From Bipolaris cookei (Eukaryota > Ascomycota > Dothideomycetes > Pleosporales > Pleosporaceae): DNA of 64,000 nt. This document shows, piece after piece, positions 11,101 through 23,360 of this stretch (position 1 is the stretch's first letter; each line of letters begins with the position of its first letter). The translations under genes and the position numbers were made by a program. The DNA lies in the NCBI GenBank assembly GCA_002286855.1, contig NRSV01000040.1:2071-66070 (forward strand), given 5' to 3'. The notes under the pieces are model-generated. The model was not told where the DNA came from and ran no database searches. It saw nothing but the letters and a program-made list of their open reading frames with translations.

Positions 11101-14100
11101 ACAGATATCCTCGTTAGTACGTGAGACCATCTACGGGAAACTTCAAGATCATCCTTCCACCATCGATCTACTTGATGTAGTTGGTATGCGCCAGAACGTT
11201 TTCTGGCTCGACCACAAGAACTTCGAGAACCAGAAGGATGCAGATGCTCACATCAACAATTCCAAATCGAACTCATGGGAAGTTGAAATGGTGCATGCAC
11301 TAGTGCGACACATTGTTCGCCAAGGAGTGTACAAATCCGACGACATTGCGGTATTGACGCCATATACCGGTCAACTTCAGAAGTTACGAGCCACTATGAG
11401 GAGTGATTTCGAGATTTGCCTTAGTGACCGCGACCGGGAAGCATTGGAGAACGACGGCTTCACGGTCGATGACGTGATTTCTCAAGTACCAGCAGCATCC
11501 GAACTTCGATCATATCAAGGCAAGCCCTTGGAGAAGAAGAAGCTATCCGAAATGTTGAGAATTGCTACTGTCGACAACTTTCAGGGAGAAGAAGCAAAGA
11601 TCGTCATCGTGTCACTCGTACGAAGCAATGAGGCACAGAAAGTTGGGTTCCTCAAAACGACCAACCGTATCAATGTACTCCTTAGTCGTGCCCAACACGG
11701 CATGTATCTCATCGGCAATACGGAAACTTACGTTAGCGTTGAAATGTGGCGGAAAGTTATCAACATGCTTAGAGCCTCTGCTTGCGTTAGTAAGAGCCTG
11801 GCTCTGTCTTGCCCTCGACATCCCGGAACGCCTATTGAAATACAAGAACCAGATGACTTTCAGAAGTACAGCCCTGAAGGTGGTTGTATATTGGCATGTA
11901 CTGATCGTCTTGATTGCGGTCATCGATGTGGAGCTAGATGTCATTCAGAAGCTATGCATGCAGTGTTCCAGTGCGAACAGCCATGCCAACGCCAACATCA
12001 GCTATGTGGTCATTCATGCCAAAAGGCTACATGTGGAGAGCCTTGTGGGAAATGCATGGTACTGTTGAACAACATACCACTTCCGTGTGGCCATCACAAG
12101 CATTCCGTCCACTGTCACCGCACCCAGAACGTCGCTAGCATTGCTTGCGATGTCAGGGTCTCGAAGGTTGTTCCTGGCTGCAAACACGATGTGGTTGTAA
12201 AATGCCCTCTGGATGTTTCTAAAGCCCACTTCAAATGCCCTACACCGTGTGAGGCTCTGCTAGCTTGCGGTCATCCTTGCTCTGGAACTTGTGGTCAATG
12301 CAACACCAAGGATGCTCATGATAAGCCACTGATCAAGCATTCCACTTGCCGGAAGGTTTGTGGTAGAAAGCATGGAACCTGCAATCACAACTGCAAGCGT
12401 CAATGTCACGATGGAACTGATTGTGGGTTGTGTCAAAGCCCATGCGAAGTAAGTTACACGCATATCTTTCCGGTGCATTTTTTGACAGTGCTTAGGTCCG
12501 CTGCAAGCATACCAAATGTGCAAAGAAGTGTCACGAGCCTTGCATGCCATGCACTGAGTCTTGCGAATGGTCTTGCGAGCATCAAGGCAACTGCAAGATG
12601 CCATGTTCAGCACCGTGTGATCGCTTGCCATGTGATGAACGTTGCACAAAGCTTTTACTATGCGGTCACCAGTGTCCGAGCATTTGCGGTGAAGAATGTC
12701 CTACTAAATACTGCCAGCAATGTGGTACGAAATCCGAAGAACAGCCGGACATGATCATGATGTCAAGTTACGCCGATATCGATCTCAATGAATCACCCAT
12801 CGTCGTCCTTGGCTGTGGCCACTTTTTCACAGCCGAGACTCTAGATGGCCATATAGGCCTTAAGGACGTATACGAGATGGACAAGAAGACGGGTCGGTTC
12901 ATCGGTCTGATTGACAATTCCGAACTTTCCGCAGCCATCCCACAGTGTCCAAACTGCAGAGATCCTGTCAAACAGTTCGTGACACAGCGTTACAACCGCC
13001 TTATCAACCAAGCTGTCATTGACGAGACATCCAAACGTTTTATCGTCAGCGGACAACAGACAATTCAGCTACTGGAAGACGAGCTTGGTGTTGAGCGGGC
13101 TAATCTCGAAACCTCACGGACTGCTGTTGTTGGTGCATCTCCTGATCTAAACACCAGTCAGGTTTTTTACGGAATGAAAATGCGGGAAATTAACAACAGC
13201 CTTCAAAAAAGGTATGCACGCGCGGCGACTTTGATGAAAGCTGTAACATTGTTCCACCGTAGAGTAAATGTACAGCACCAACCCACGTACAAGCTGTACC
13301 AAGCGATTATGTACAGCTACAAGAAGAATACTACACTCGACGCCAGGCTTGCCCAGTTATCTCTCGGCTCATCTTCCAAGTATTTAAAGAGCGACCGCGA
13401 TCAGCGCGTCACTTTGGGTGGCCGCCTACTTGAAATCAAAGTGCAATGTTTGATACTTGAGGATAAATTCGAAATCGCACAAGTGGTACTCAAAAAGATA
13501 GGTGGAACAGTACCACTCAACTTTAGTGGAGGCTCGCCTGCAACGAAGATCCATCCCTTCCTCGAGGCATGCAAGAAACTGATCGGCGACTGCATGTCTG
13601 GGTGCCTCCCCAAGCTCGCTGTCGAGTCGTCTTTGTATTACGCCCGTATTACACAACTGTTCGGTAGCTCTGGAATGGCCAAAGACGCCGATCGCACTCG
13701 AGCAACTGCCTACCGCAATACTGCCAAACACCTTTTAGAGCAAGCAGAAACGCTCTGCCAGCATTCCTTCCGCGAGCGAGATATCCTGAGGAAAGCTGTA
13801 CTCAGCGCAGTAGAGATGCTGAGCCGGGAGTTCTACGAGGAAGTTTCAAAGGATGAAATCGACGCTATCAAGCAGGCAATGGTTAGTGGGCCTGGAGGTA
13901 TCGCAACGCACTCTGGACATTGGTACAAATGTGTCAATGGACACCCAGTAAGCCAACCACAACTTCATTATTGCAATCTTGATACTGATATTATGTAGTT
14001 TGCTATTGGCGAGTGTGGTATGCCCATGGAACGCGCACGTTGTCCGGAGTGCGGCGAGCCTGTCGGCGGCCAAAACCACACTGTTGTCAGGGGGGTTTCG

Positions 14101-14121
14101 CGCGCAACAGAGATGGAGTAA
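8159..14121 (+). CDS. ZNFX1/Hrr1/SAD-3-type SF1 helicase with NFX1 and RZ zinc fingers
   Basis: Three exons, 8159-12448, 12496-13947 and 13999-14121, encode 1954 residues. The N-terminus is RG-rich (HGHDRGRGRGRGRRG), typical of RNA binding. The SF1 (Upf1-like) helicase domain has Walker A GPPGTGKS near residue 632, motif II ICEEAGEVMES, GDHEQLRPS, VQRRMRPQIS, DNFQGEEAKIVIVS and a motif VI-like NRINVLLSRA. A Cys/His-rich array of NFX1-type fingers follows (CGHRCGARCH, CGHSCQKATCG, CGHPCSGTCGQC). The third exon completes a C-terminal RZ-type finger (GHWYKCVNGHPFAIGECG, then CPECGEPVGG), as in human ZNFX1 and RNF213. Relatives act in small-RNA silencing: Hrr1 in S. pombe heterochromatin, SAD-3 in Neurospora meiotic silencing, ZNFX-1 in worms. 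The family assignment is strong; a silencing role here is inference. Confidence 0.92.
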
Positions 14122-14714
14122 TCAATCAGAAAATTGACAATCTAAGTCTTTATATTGGACAAGGATAGTCCATAAGTCAGGGTGGGGAATGGCAGCATTA
14201 GAAGAGGAGATGGGGAGATTGGGAACTGACTTCGTTCCGGGTCGAGTATTACGTTTCGAGACGCAGCCGCATATTCCATGGGTATAGAGCTACTGCACAA
14301 ATGTGTTATGTAGTACACATGGTTTTCGTGTCACTTTGGTTGATGAATCGGTAAGATCAGTCCAGCAGATCTGCGCAAGGGAGCGAATCGATAGAATAGG
14401 TGAATGAATATTGAAATGTCAGAGCCGAGGATTTCGTGATTATGAAATAGTGATTACGAAGTGTTCAATCTGCACTTCGTTAACCATTGTGAGATGCACC
14501 GCAGCTGCACGCTCGGCTCCCCACGCTATCGCAAGAACATACGGTATCCAACGAGCCCATCAATTCTCTCGAGGAATTGAATCAATCGTTTCAACGTACA
14601 GCTACTATCTATAAAGTATTTCATCAAGCCATTTTAAAATCCGATACCCACTTCCGACCCCATTTCCCAAAACATCACTACACCGCTACAGTAAAACCAC
14701 CAACGCCACTAAGA
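14122..14714. other. intergenic region between helicase and SDR
   Basis: These 593 bp hold the helicase 3' UTR and the SDR promoter; both genes are on the plus strand. The SDR frame is open upstream to 14577, but I chose the later ATG. Nothing else is recognisable. Confidence 0.5.
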
Positions 14715-15676
14715 ATGGAAACCTCATCTTCACCACACAGCATCGCCGACCACCTATTCGCCATCACAGGCGCAGCCTCAGGCATCGGCCGCGCAACAGC
14801 CACCCTCCTCGTCTCAAGCGGCGCCAAAGTATCCCTCGCAGACAAAGACGAAGCATCCGTCCTGCAACTAGCTCAGGAACTAGGCGGAAACGCTGTAGGA
14901 TACAAAGTCGACGTTACAAAGAGCGAGGAGGTAGAAGCATGGATAGGCCGGGCGGGCGAGAAGTGGGGGAGGGGATGTATAGAAGGTACGTTTTGTATTT
15001 CACACACACCATACATCACTTATAAGCATATTCATGAAAACGCTCAGGCGCCGTAAACCTCGCAGGCATATCGGGTGCCCTCGCCCCAGTCCACGCGCAC
15101 TCCCCTTCCAACTACGCCGCCGTCTTCGCTGTCAACGTCGAGGGAACGTTTAATTGCATGGCCGCGCAACTGCGCAACATGCGCGTTGCAAACGGCGATG
15201 TACCAGGCGGTTCTATCGTTAATGCAGCGTCGATAACAGGACTGGTGGGGAAACCGAATTGCTCCATCTACTGTGCTTCAAAGCATGCGGTTGTGGGGCT
15301 TACGAAGGCTGCAGCGAAGGAACAGGGGGAGACGGGGATAAGGATTAATGCTATTGCGCCGTATGTACCTTTTTTCTTCTTCTGAATATCGTATGGGAGG
15401 TTGTATTCCTTGGACGCGTTGGTACCAAGATGCGTAGTAGGCAAGCACCAATTGTCGAAACTCAGACTTACACAATTCCCCCGCAGTGGCTTTGTAGATA
15501 CGCCTCTCATGCACGCTCTCGACGCCGAACTCGGATTCGCGCTGCCAAACGATGCGGTGCTGGGGCGGCGGGCGCGTCCTGAGGAGGTGGCTAGGGTGAT
15601 TCGCTTCTTGCTTAGTAGCGAGGCGAGCTTCGTGACTGGATCGGTGTATCAGATCGATGGGGGGATGGTGTGCTGA
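14715..15676 (+). CDS. classical short-chain dehydrogenase/reductase
   Basis: Three exons, 14715-14985, 15048-15360 and 15487-15676, with introns of 62 and 126 bp, encode 257 residues, a normal SDR length. The Rossmann motif TGAASGIG lies at residues 18-25. Asp in LADKD at the end of strand 2 favours NAD(H) over NADP(H). NLAG near 94, catalytic Ser 152 (NAAS), Tyr 165 and Lys 169 (YCASK) are all present. The C-terminus ends FVTGSVYQIDGG, typical of the family. Choosing ATG 14715 rather than 14577 puts the Rossmann strand near the N-terminus. The substrate cannot be named. Its neighbours suggest no pathway. Confidence 0.9.
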
Positions 15677-17656
15677 GTATGTTGCTTGCCGATCGTGTGG
15701 GGGGGGGAGAAGATGGAGGGTAAGCAACAAAGAAAGAGAGAGAGTTGGAAAAAATAATACGGTGGGGCGTAGTGAGAGGATGTGTGCAGAAGCGATACTT
15801 TGACAAGTGCGTTTGTGGTTTTTATCGTTCTGCTTACTACGACTTCTTCGTCTCTTTTTTTTATCTATTTTGGCTTGTGAGGGGTTAAACGAAACGTTTA
15901 GCGTAAGAGAAAAGTTTGGTACGTGTGAGTGGGGGGGGGGTAACGGGGGAGTGGGTGTCGGGACACGACGATTGATAGGTACCGTTTGAATTCTTTGGTA
16001 GCGAAGGCGGACGTTATGGCATTTTATTGCCGCTGCATTGCGCTAGTTACCAGGCCTCAGGATATTCTTGTGGGGAAAAAGGAACAACAGAGAAAAGATT
16101 GTATTTGGCGTTTTGGTGGTAGTTGATTGTGTCGGGAACGCCGACCAAACCAATGCAAGCTCAGAGAGAAGAAGAGTGTGAGTGCAGCATTCGGCGAATA
16201 TCTTTGGCGCTACGGCCTTATTATCTGTTGTGATGGTTGGGCAACTTTTCTTCCTTTTTCCTTCGATCGGGATTCGATCGAGATCGAGGCAGCGTAAATA
16301 GGCCGTCATATATGGTCTATGTATTTCTTTGCTTCTGATGCTGTGAGCTCAGCGGGTTTCTATATCCGGTGGCGGCATTGAACTAGCTGCAAATGTTAGA
16401 ATATTTACAATCAATACGGTGAGGGGTACGACAAGGCGCAGCTGATATGAACGAGGGGAAATTTGTGTCGTGAATGCAAAAGACACACAAGTCAAAAAGA
16501 AATAATCTCTCATGCGCCTTTGCGGCTACGCAACCAAGAACTTGCACCTAGCAACTCCTTTGTTCACCTCTCTTCGCATTCTCGTCTGCGTTAGTTTTAC
16601 CATCGTAATATCGCACACGTCAGCTTTGCTCACCCATTAACTTAATAAATCATGCCCTTATAATACATCCATCTTACTTTTTTCTCCCTCCTTTGGTTGA
16701 CCAAAATCAACGTTGCGTATATACATACGTGGACGTAGACATGGAAGCATGTCCATGCACGATAAAGTTGACAACACGAAGACGTGTTGATTTGGAGATG
16801 CGGGTCGAAGCCCGCTTTTTTGACTTCAACTCGAAAACTTTTTTTTCGACAAGAATGTTAGGATGCCGGTGAATGTTAAGGTGCTGAGGGGCAATTTCCC
16901 TGAAACAACACAGAAAACGGTGTTTGTATGACGCTGTAGTAGCTGAGCGCTGCTTATCAAATTTCTCGATCTATAGATGAGAATTCTTCTCTGCACTACC
17001 TAGGCATATTATACTATTCGCTTTCTTCATGCAATATATATGGCTCGTGACTGCATTAGGAATAAGACATCATTAGGTACGTTTACCAAAAGTTAAAGGG
17101 GCGTTGAAAGGGGAAGGGGTCAAGTCTAATTAGACACGGAGGCACTGTGGATGCGACGCAAAAAAGAGAAACTTTCGGTGGGCGGTTCAATCTTGTTGAA
17201 GGAGGTAAGGCATAATAGGTTGAAACGTTGGGGCTGAAAGAAGTTTGGCAGTTTGGGGAAAGATAGGCAGGGAGAAAGCTTATTGGAGAGAATACGTGAG
17301 ATCCGACGACTATGATTGGTTCAATAAATGGGCCCTACTCTGTCTTCCAAATCAGGATTAGTTAATGCCTTGATGCAGTACAGAAGGTGAGATTATACGC
17401 ATGTACATGGCACAAACACAGAAAAAGGCAGATTCTGCATATTTTGGTAATTATAGAAAGTGAACGTTTGGATACATTATTTGTTTAATATGTGGTTCCT
17501 GCCGATAAGCGGTTTACAAAAGAAAGATGATAGATACGCTTTGCGTGTGACACTAACTAAACTTTGAGGCCTCCCAAACTACTTGTTTCTTGTCACTCCT
17601 AGGGGGGAAATGTCCCCAAAACCGAGCCCGATAGCTTTATCCTATGGAAAATATAC
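15677..17656. other. 2-kb convergent intergenic region
   Basis: This region lies between the 3' ends of the SDR and the purine transporter gene. It is AT-richer than its neighbours and contains a run of ten G at about 15932-15941. No long frame, transposon end or RNA gene was recognised. Confidence 0.5.
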
Positions 17657-19836
17657 TCATTTCATTTCATGCACCCCCATCTTGGCGAATACCTTTTCGT
17701 GACGAGGATCTGTGGGTAGAGCTTGCACAATGACCTCTGCGAGTTCGCGATGCGATCCGTTGGAGCCTATACGCTCACGGTATTTCCAGTCTGTTTCCCC
17801 ACTGCGATCGGAGAGCATGACATCTTCCCTTGAACCCGGAGTGCCCCGCAAGCGATCTGTAACTGTTTGGCTTGCGGAGACGAACCAGGGGAGGCGGCCA
17901 GCAGGCTTGACTAAATTGACGATATAAGCTCAGGTTCATGATCATTGGTGTGATATTAGGGTAATTTCGGAACTTACTGGTCCAATACTCCCGATGATCT
18001 TCATCATCTGGAACGATGTAACCGCCGGAAATAACCTTGGTTATGTAGATCATCCCGTTAAGTGCCGTGTATACCATTAAACCCGCTATTAGACCATAGG
18101 CAGCACTATAGCCAAAGGGGATGAACATGACTGTCACGAATGCAGGGACGGCGTCGCCGATGTAGCGCCAGTTGATCGACGTGATCTGTCGCATCATAAG
18201 GCAGCCAACCTGGTGACAGGGTCAACGGCGAAGCTCGGATCAGCAGTATTCCGGGTACAACTTACAAGAATCAAGGTACAACCGGTAGCCCATGGTGGAA
18301 TAGATGCGAATATGGGCGCGAAGAACATGGATATGATAAAACATAGCCCACAAGTCATTGCTGTCAAACCAGTCTTTCCTCCTTCGGCAATGCCGGCGCC
18401 ACTTTCAATAAAAGCTGTGACAGGCGAACAGCCAAGAAGCGCACCGATGGATATGCAGAAAGCGTCTGTGCAATAAGCGATTGTTGATCTGGGGAAATCC
18501 CCAGTCTCCGAGTCGACAACACCAGAAAAGCGGGCCATGGAGTAGAGCGTTGCGGTACAATCAATGATGTCGACGTAAAGAAAGGTGAAAAGAGCGAGGG
18601 CGAAGTGGCCAGACTTTTCGGAGATGTTCCAATCTAATGCGTTCAAGGTACGATCAATAGGCTGAAAGCTGACCACCTTTTTGAAAAAATCAAATCGGTC
18701 ATTACCAATTTCGGAGTCGGGGAAGAAGGTCACTTCAGTTCCTCGTCTGTGAAAATGTCAGGACAATTCGCTGCTCAGAAGGATTCATCAGACGTACGGC
18801 CATGAGATTATAGATACAAGCAGAATAGCCAATATCATGGCACTCTTGACTTTGTAAGACATCAAGTACGCTGTCAGAATGCCGCCGCACATGATGCCAA
18901 GCCACATCTATATGCTCCGATTAGCTGGGCCTTGTCCAGGTATTGTGACAAAACGTACCGTCGGTGATGTCATCTTGTGGCTTTTACAAGCGCCAAACTC
19001 ATCCTTGTATTGATTTGGGCATCCAGCAATGTCAAGTGGTGTACTGCTCGAACCCGCAATAGCTCCAATGCCAGCATTATTGCTGAGACCCACCTCGGCT
19101 AGAAATAGCCCGATGCCGCAAGCAGCGGCAATCTTGAGCGACACAGGGATGACCTTAACGAGCCATTGTCGCATTCCGATCAAGGACAAGAAGATGAATA
19201 TCAGGCCCTCGACAAAGACGGCAGTAAGTGCAAGGTTGTAAGAGATGAGACCGCCTCCGTTGAAACCTACGATTTGATAGGCAAAGTATGCGTTGAGTCC
19301 CATTCCTGGGGCGAGGCATACTGGCATGTTTGTTAGGAATCCAAACAAGAAGGAACTAAAGCCTGCTACTGCTGCTGTTGCTGTGATGAGATTGCGGTTG
19401 ACATCTGGGCATATGTTAGCCAAAGTTTGTAGTTCCTGTACAGACTTCTCGTGCCTTGTTTGCAGATGAGGTACTCGCTGTTTTTTAAGCATAAAGGGTC
19501 GGCTGTGTCGTGGCATACGCAGTTTCCACCGGTGTCCGAGAGAATGGTAGCCTAGTCTCTCAGTAACGTTTTTGACATGCGACCCTCGCAGACTAACATT
19601 GACAGCGATGATGTACGCCATAGTGAAGAATGAAGTGAGCCCAGCTCGAATTTCTGTAGTAAACCTAGTGTGCTTGATTTCATCCTCCTATTAGGCATGT
19701 CAGTGAGTGATACCAGGGTGCGAATGCTAGCAATGAAACACACATGTCCACAGCCATCGAGGCGAAAGATCCTCCCGAAAGTTGACTTTCCGACCTGGGC
19801 ATTGAAAGCGTCGACATAGGCGTGATAAGTTTCCAT
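17657..19836 (-). CDS. azgA: AzgA-type purine (hypoxanthine-adenine-guanine) permease
   Basis: Eight exons read as 19836-19744, 19687-19598, 19551-19455, 19404-18959, 18907-18798, 18746-18266, 18209-17978 and 17928-17657 give 606 residues, close to Aspergillus AzgA. The head RIFRLDGCGH and TTEIRAGLTSFFTMAYIIAVN is diagnostic. About a dozen hydrophobic helices follow, with APGMGLNAYFAYQ, DCTATLYSMARFSG and IGALLGCSPVTAFIESGAGI in the conserved substrate regions. Members are plasma-membrane proton symporters for purines. Intron 3 appears to be GC-AG: GC at 19454-19453, ending AG at 19406-19405. That gives KQDVNRNL, matching the family spacing. A GT-AG alternative 10 bp inward would add GTR. The C-terminal tail is hydrophilic and cytosolic. 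Confidence 0.92.
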
Positions 19837-21360
19837 GGCTGCAGATGTGTGAAGACAAGCAAATGTGGAGATGCGGATCTTTTCTGGGAGGAGGGGGCGA
19901 ACAGGAGGACCACAAAGGATCTGCCTGCACCGACTATATGTGTGTCGCGGGTGGCGTGGTATAAGCAAGCATGAACGAGGCTCAAGCAAAAGCAGATGTC
20001 ATGTATAGGGCTCGCGATTGCGACGAGTCAGACCGAAGCCATAAGCAAAAGGCAGATAATAATGCCACTGAGAGATAAGAGAGCTCCGAGGCTTTGCTAG
20101 TCTTCAGACCAGAAGCAGGTCAGACGGCAAGGCGCTGACGGAGGCGGGGAGCAAGGGGAGCCAATTCCGGCACCAGGGCAGAAACACCCATCCGAAAGCG
20201 TTCTCATGTAGGGAACCAAGGGGTGACGCAGTGGTAGCATGATCCTAGTCAGTGCCGCCGCGGCAAGAGCGTTGTTGTACAGGCGAACCGGATGCTGTGG
20301 AATGGTACGCGCAGGTGGGGTGTAAGTAAAATAGCCTTGTGTGGTGGTGGTTGAGCATTGTATGATCATGGGCGGAAGCGAGTCAGGGGCGCGGGTGGGC
20401 TGGCTGGGGTTAGTCAGGCACCCTCGACGCAGATCCAGCCGCATTCCGCCTGGCGCATTTGTCGATCATCAGTGCAGTAATACTCGCCTCGCACCGGCAG
20501 CAGACGGCCAACGCCTCGGCGTCTCAGTAGCAATGGGTGTTGCGCCATGGTGTTTGTTTCTTTTGACTGCACATAGCGTGTCTAGTGTGTCGGGAGGTGT
20601 ACTATGCCCAGTGCTCAAAGGCCAGACTTTACGCCGCTGCGCCGGGTGGCACTTGGTCTGCGTCGACGAAGATCAACACTGATCTCCCGCCGCCGAACGA
20701 CTCGATTTTCCTCTTACGTCTGCCGGCCGGGTTTGGTAAGCCTGTTGGTGCTCCGCAAGACGGGCCACCATGTCTCCTTGTCAAACCTTGCGACCGAATA
20801 CCGCGGAGTGCAGAAGAAGAGGCCGACGGGCTGGCCTGGCTGGCTGCGCCTATTGTGCAGCATTGCAGTGTGCTTTTTCCGGGGAAGACCCGCGCCAGAT
20901 AGAGAGACGCATTGCACGCCCTTAGCACGTGTGGCCGCAGGCCTCTCCAGCAATGCGGCCGGCATGTCTAAGAAGGGCATTGTGCTGGGCAACCGTGCGC
21001 CTAGCATCCGAGCACGACAGCATGGGGGTGGGTAGTGCGCTTGGCCGTGTAGTTTGGCTCGGGAAGCCCTGATGTTAGACCTAAAGTAGAATCAAGAGGT
21101 CAATAACGCCACATTCTCGTTGGTGCGACAGCATTTCGTCAATTACTCACATACGGCCGGTGCCAGGTACCGCTACGTGATCTGTTTGACGGCCGCAACA
21201 CCATCTGCCAGGCGCCCGTGTCGGCGTGCATTGACCGACCAGAAGGTTCCATTTCATTCACAAATAACCTCCAGTCCACGTTCTGCGCTCGCCACCTAGG
21301 GCCATCGACTTAGAGTGTGGCCCCACTAACCCCACTGTGTCTCTTCATCCATAGTCGAGC
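19837..21360. other. 1.5-kb divergent intergenic region
   Basis: This region separates the purine permease (minus) from the methyltransferase-like gene (plus), so it includes both promoters. Overlapping GC-rich frames at 20341-21035 on both strands lack domains, and I regard them as chance. The minus-strand frames at 19680-19989 overlap the permease 5' region and are shadows. Confidence 0.5.
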
Positions 21361-23360
21361 ATGTTCGCAACAGACCTTCCACTGGAGAAAGAGCCCGAGA
21401 CATTCGGAGCTCGGAGAGAACGAAAGGCAAAGGAGCGATCTGTTAGGTCCCCATCTATCGGTGCCTCTACTACATCAAGAAGCTCGAGAGGCTCTGCCTC
21501 GGCTGAGCGGGACGCATGGTGGTCGACGAGCTTGAAGAAGGCAAACATCATCAAGCCTAAATTCACACGACCTCCGTCCGTCTCCAGTCAGTCTTCACAA
21601 AAGACTTTCCGTAATGTGCCGGCGACACTGGATATGAAAAAGGCACGTGAATTCAAGGATCCGGCGCTGCAACCAAGTTGGACGTATACTAGCTCACTTT
21701 CTGGCACACTGCCATCCGGTAACTCTTTACATTTGGACAAATACCACCAGCTCTCAGAGCTCGAAGGCGATAACTCGTCTCGACAGTCAAGCTCCATTTC
21801 GTCACATGCCTCGAGTAAGTCGTCAACCACCATGTCGTGTTGGGAGTTGTGTTGATCTTGTTGGGTAGATGACCGAGATGAAGCAATGACGCCCATCACA
21901 CTAGATAGCGATGACGCGGCTCAACTGCCAACAATGAGTCCAGAGTCGTTTGTGACAAGCCGAAGCAGAGCGAGTTCATCAGCCGGCGAACCCTGTTCTT
22001 CGACATGGCTGTCTGCTCTGGACGTGAGAAGCAAGAAAAAGGCGTAAGCAGTATGGCTTTTGTCGTTGTGTGCTTGTACTAAGCCTCTACAGCTCTCCTC
22101 AGCCAACAAAGAAAGGATATTCGAGGCCAGAAGCCTTGGAATTATATGACAGCTTTCACAGGAAAATGAGTTTGAATGACATACGAACGCCCTCTTTCGA
22201 ATCGGACATGTCCAACAAGCCTTTCTCACAATGGCAATGTCTCGCTCCTCGTGAAGTGCCCACAGAGATGCAGCTGAATGTGCAACTACAGTCACCTGCT
22301 AGCATACTATATTCTCCCAATAGCAGCTCCGTGCAGCTTACTCGGTTTCAGCGATTTATTCGCAGAATGGAATCTGCGGGCCCTAAGGTCATACTCGATC
22401 GACTCAAGGAAGATTGGCAGGAGGCGACCAGTGACGGGGTCGACGAAGAGGTACATATATATTTCTTGGTATTGGAGATGCCCTACTAATTGATTTGCAT
22501 CAGTTGATACTCGAAAAACAGCTCTGGCTGTTGACAGGCCTCCAGATGCAAAGTGCGAGACACGACAAGAACACCCCTACGCCAGAGTTTAATACAGGCA
22601 AGATCCTAGAGCTGTACGGAAATCTATGTAAGTCGATGCTGTGCTCTTTGCTACGCTATTGTCCAAGTTCTAACGGTTGGCATTAGCGGAGGTATATCAG
22701 TTATCAGCAATGCATCCATCCCAAATGGTGCATTTTCTCACCACAAAACCTCAGCGACATGTTCCCTTGCCTGGAAATGTATCATACTTGACGGTGCGCA
22801 AGTTTGGTTCGGTTCCGCTGCCTTACCCGGAAGACTACTTTTCTCACATCCGAGCGTCGACTTTGCCATCTCTTGTGCCATCTTCCGAACTGCCCGAGTT
22901 GTTCAGCGAATGCTACAAGCTGCTTGCCCCTGGCGGCTTCTTAGAGATCAGAGTCATGGATGCGGCCCCTGTGCGCACCACAGCCGGGCCACTGATGCGC
23001 GCGTGGATCGAGGACAGGCTTTCCGTCAACCTAGAGCGGCTTTTCAGATGCTCCAAACCGTGTGCGCTACTCCCCGCATGGCTAACAGACGCCGGCTTTG
23101 AATTGGCCGATCAACACAAGGACCAGAAGTTGACATTACCATGTGCTTCTAATCCAGGGACTGCCAAAGTCGATGACGAGCTTTCCACCATCATTGGTCG
23201 TGCCTTATGGAAAGACATCTGGGGAAGCTTTGTAAACGACTCTCCTGATGAGCCAAAGTGGTGGTGGGAAGACAAGGAGATTGTGGAAGAGTGTTTGAAG
23301 CGCCAGACCGTTCTTGAGTGCAGGACGATTTTCGCATACAAGCGAGAGGTGGCTCCGTGA
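21361..23360 (+). CDS. methyltransferase-like protein, possibly without SAM-binding motif I
   Basis: Five exons, 21361-21814, 21869-22043, 22093-22450, 22504-22627 and 22687-23360, keep frame and give 594 residues. The first 300 residues are Ser/Thr/Lys-rich and look disordered. The C-terminal 250 resemble the second half of a Rossmann-like methyltransferase: LPYPEDYFSHIRAS, then ELPELFSECYKLLAPGGFLEIRVMD, which matches the LLKPGG-x-L strand-5 hairpin. I cannot find the usual Gly-rich motif I (E/DxGxGxG) ahead of it. The protein may therefore be a degenerate methyltransferase or have a divergent SAM site. It carries W-rich WKDIWGSFVNDSP and WWWEDKE near the end. No signal peptide or membrane helix is present. 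The specific role is unknown. Confidence 0.75.

Noticed and set aside
20341..21035. Cluster of overlapping frames up to 143 codons on both strands
   Set aside because: No domain, signal peptide or splice-supported extension; typical GC-rich chance frames.
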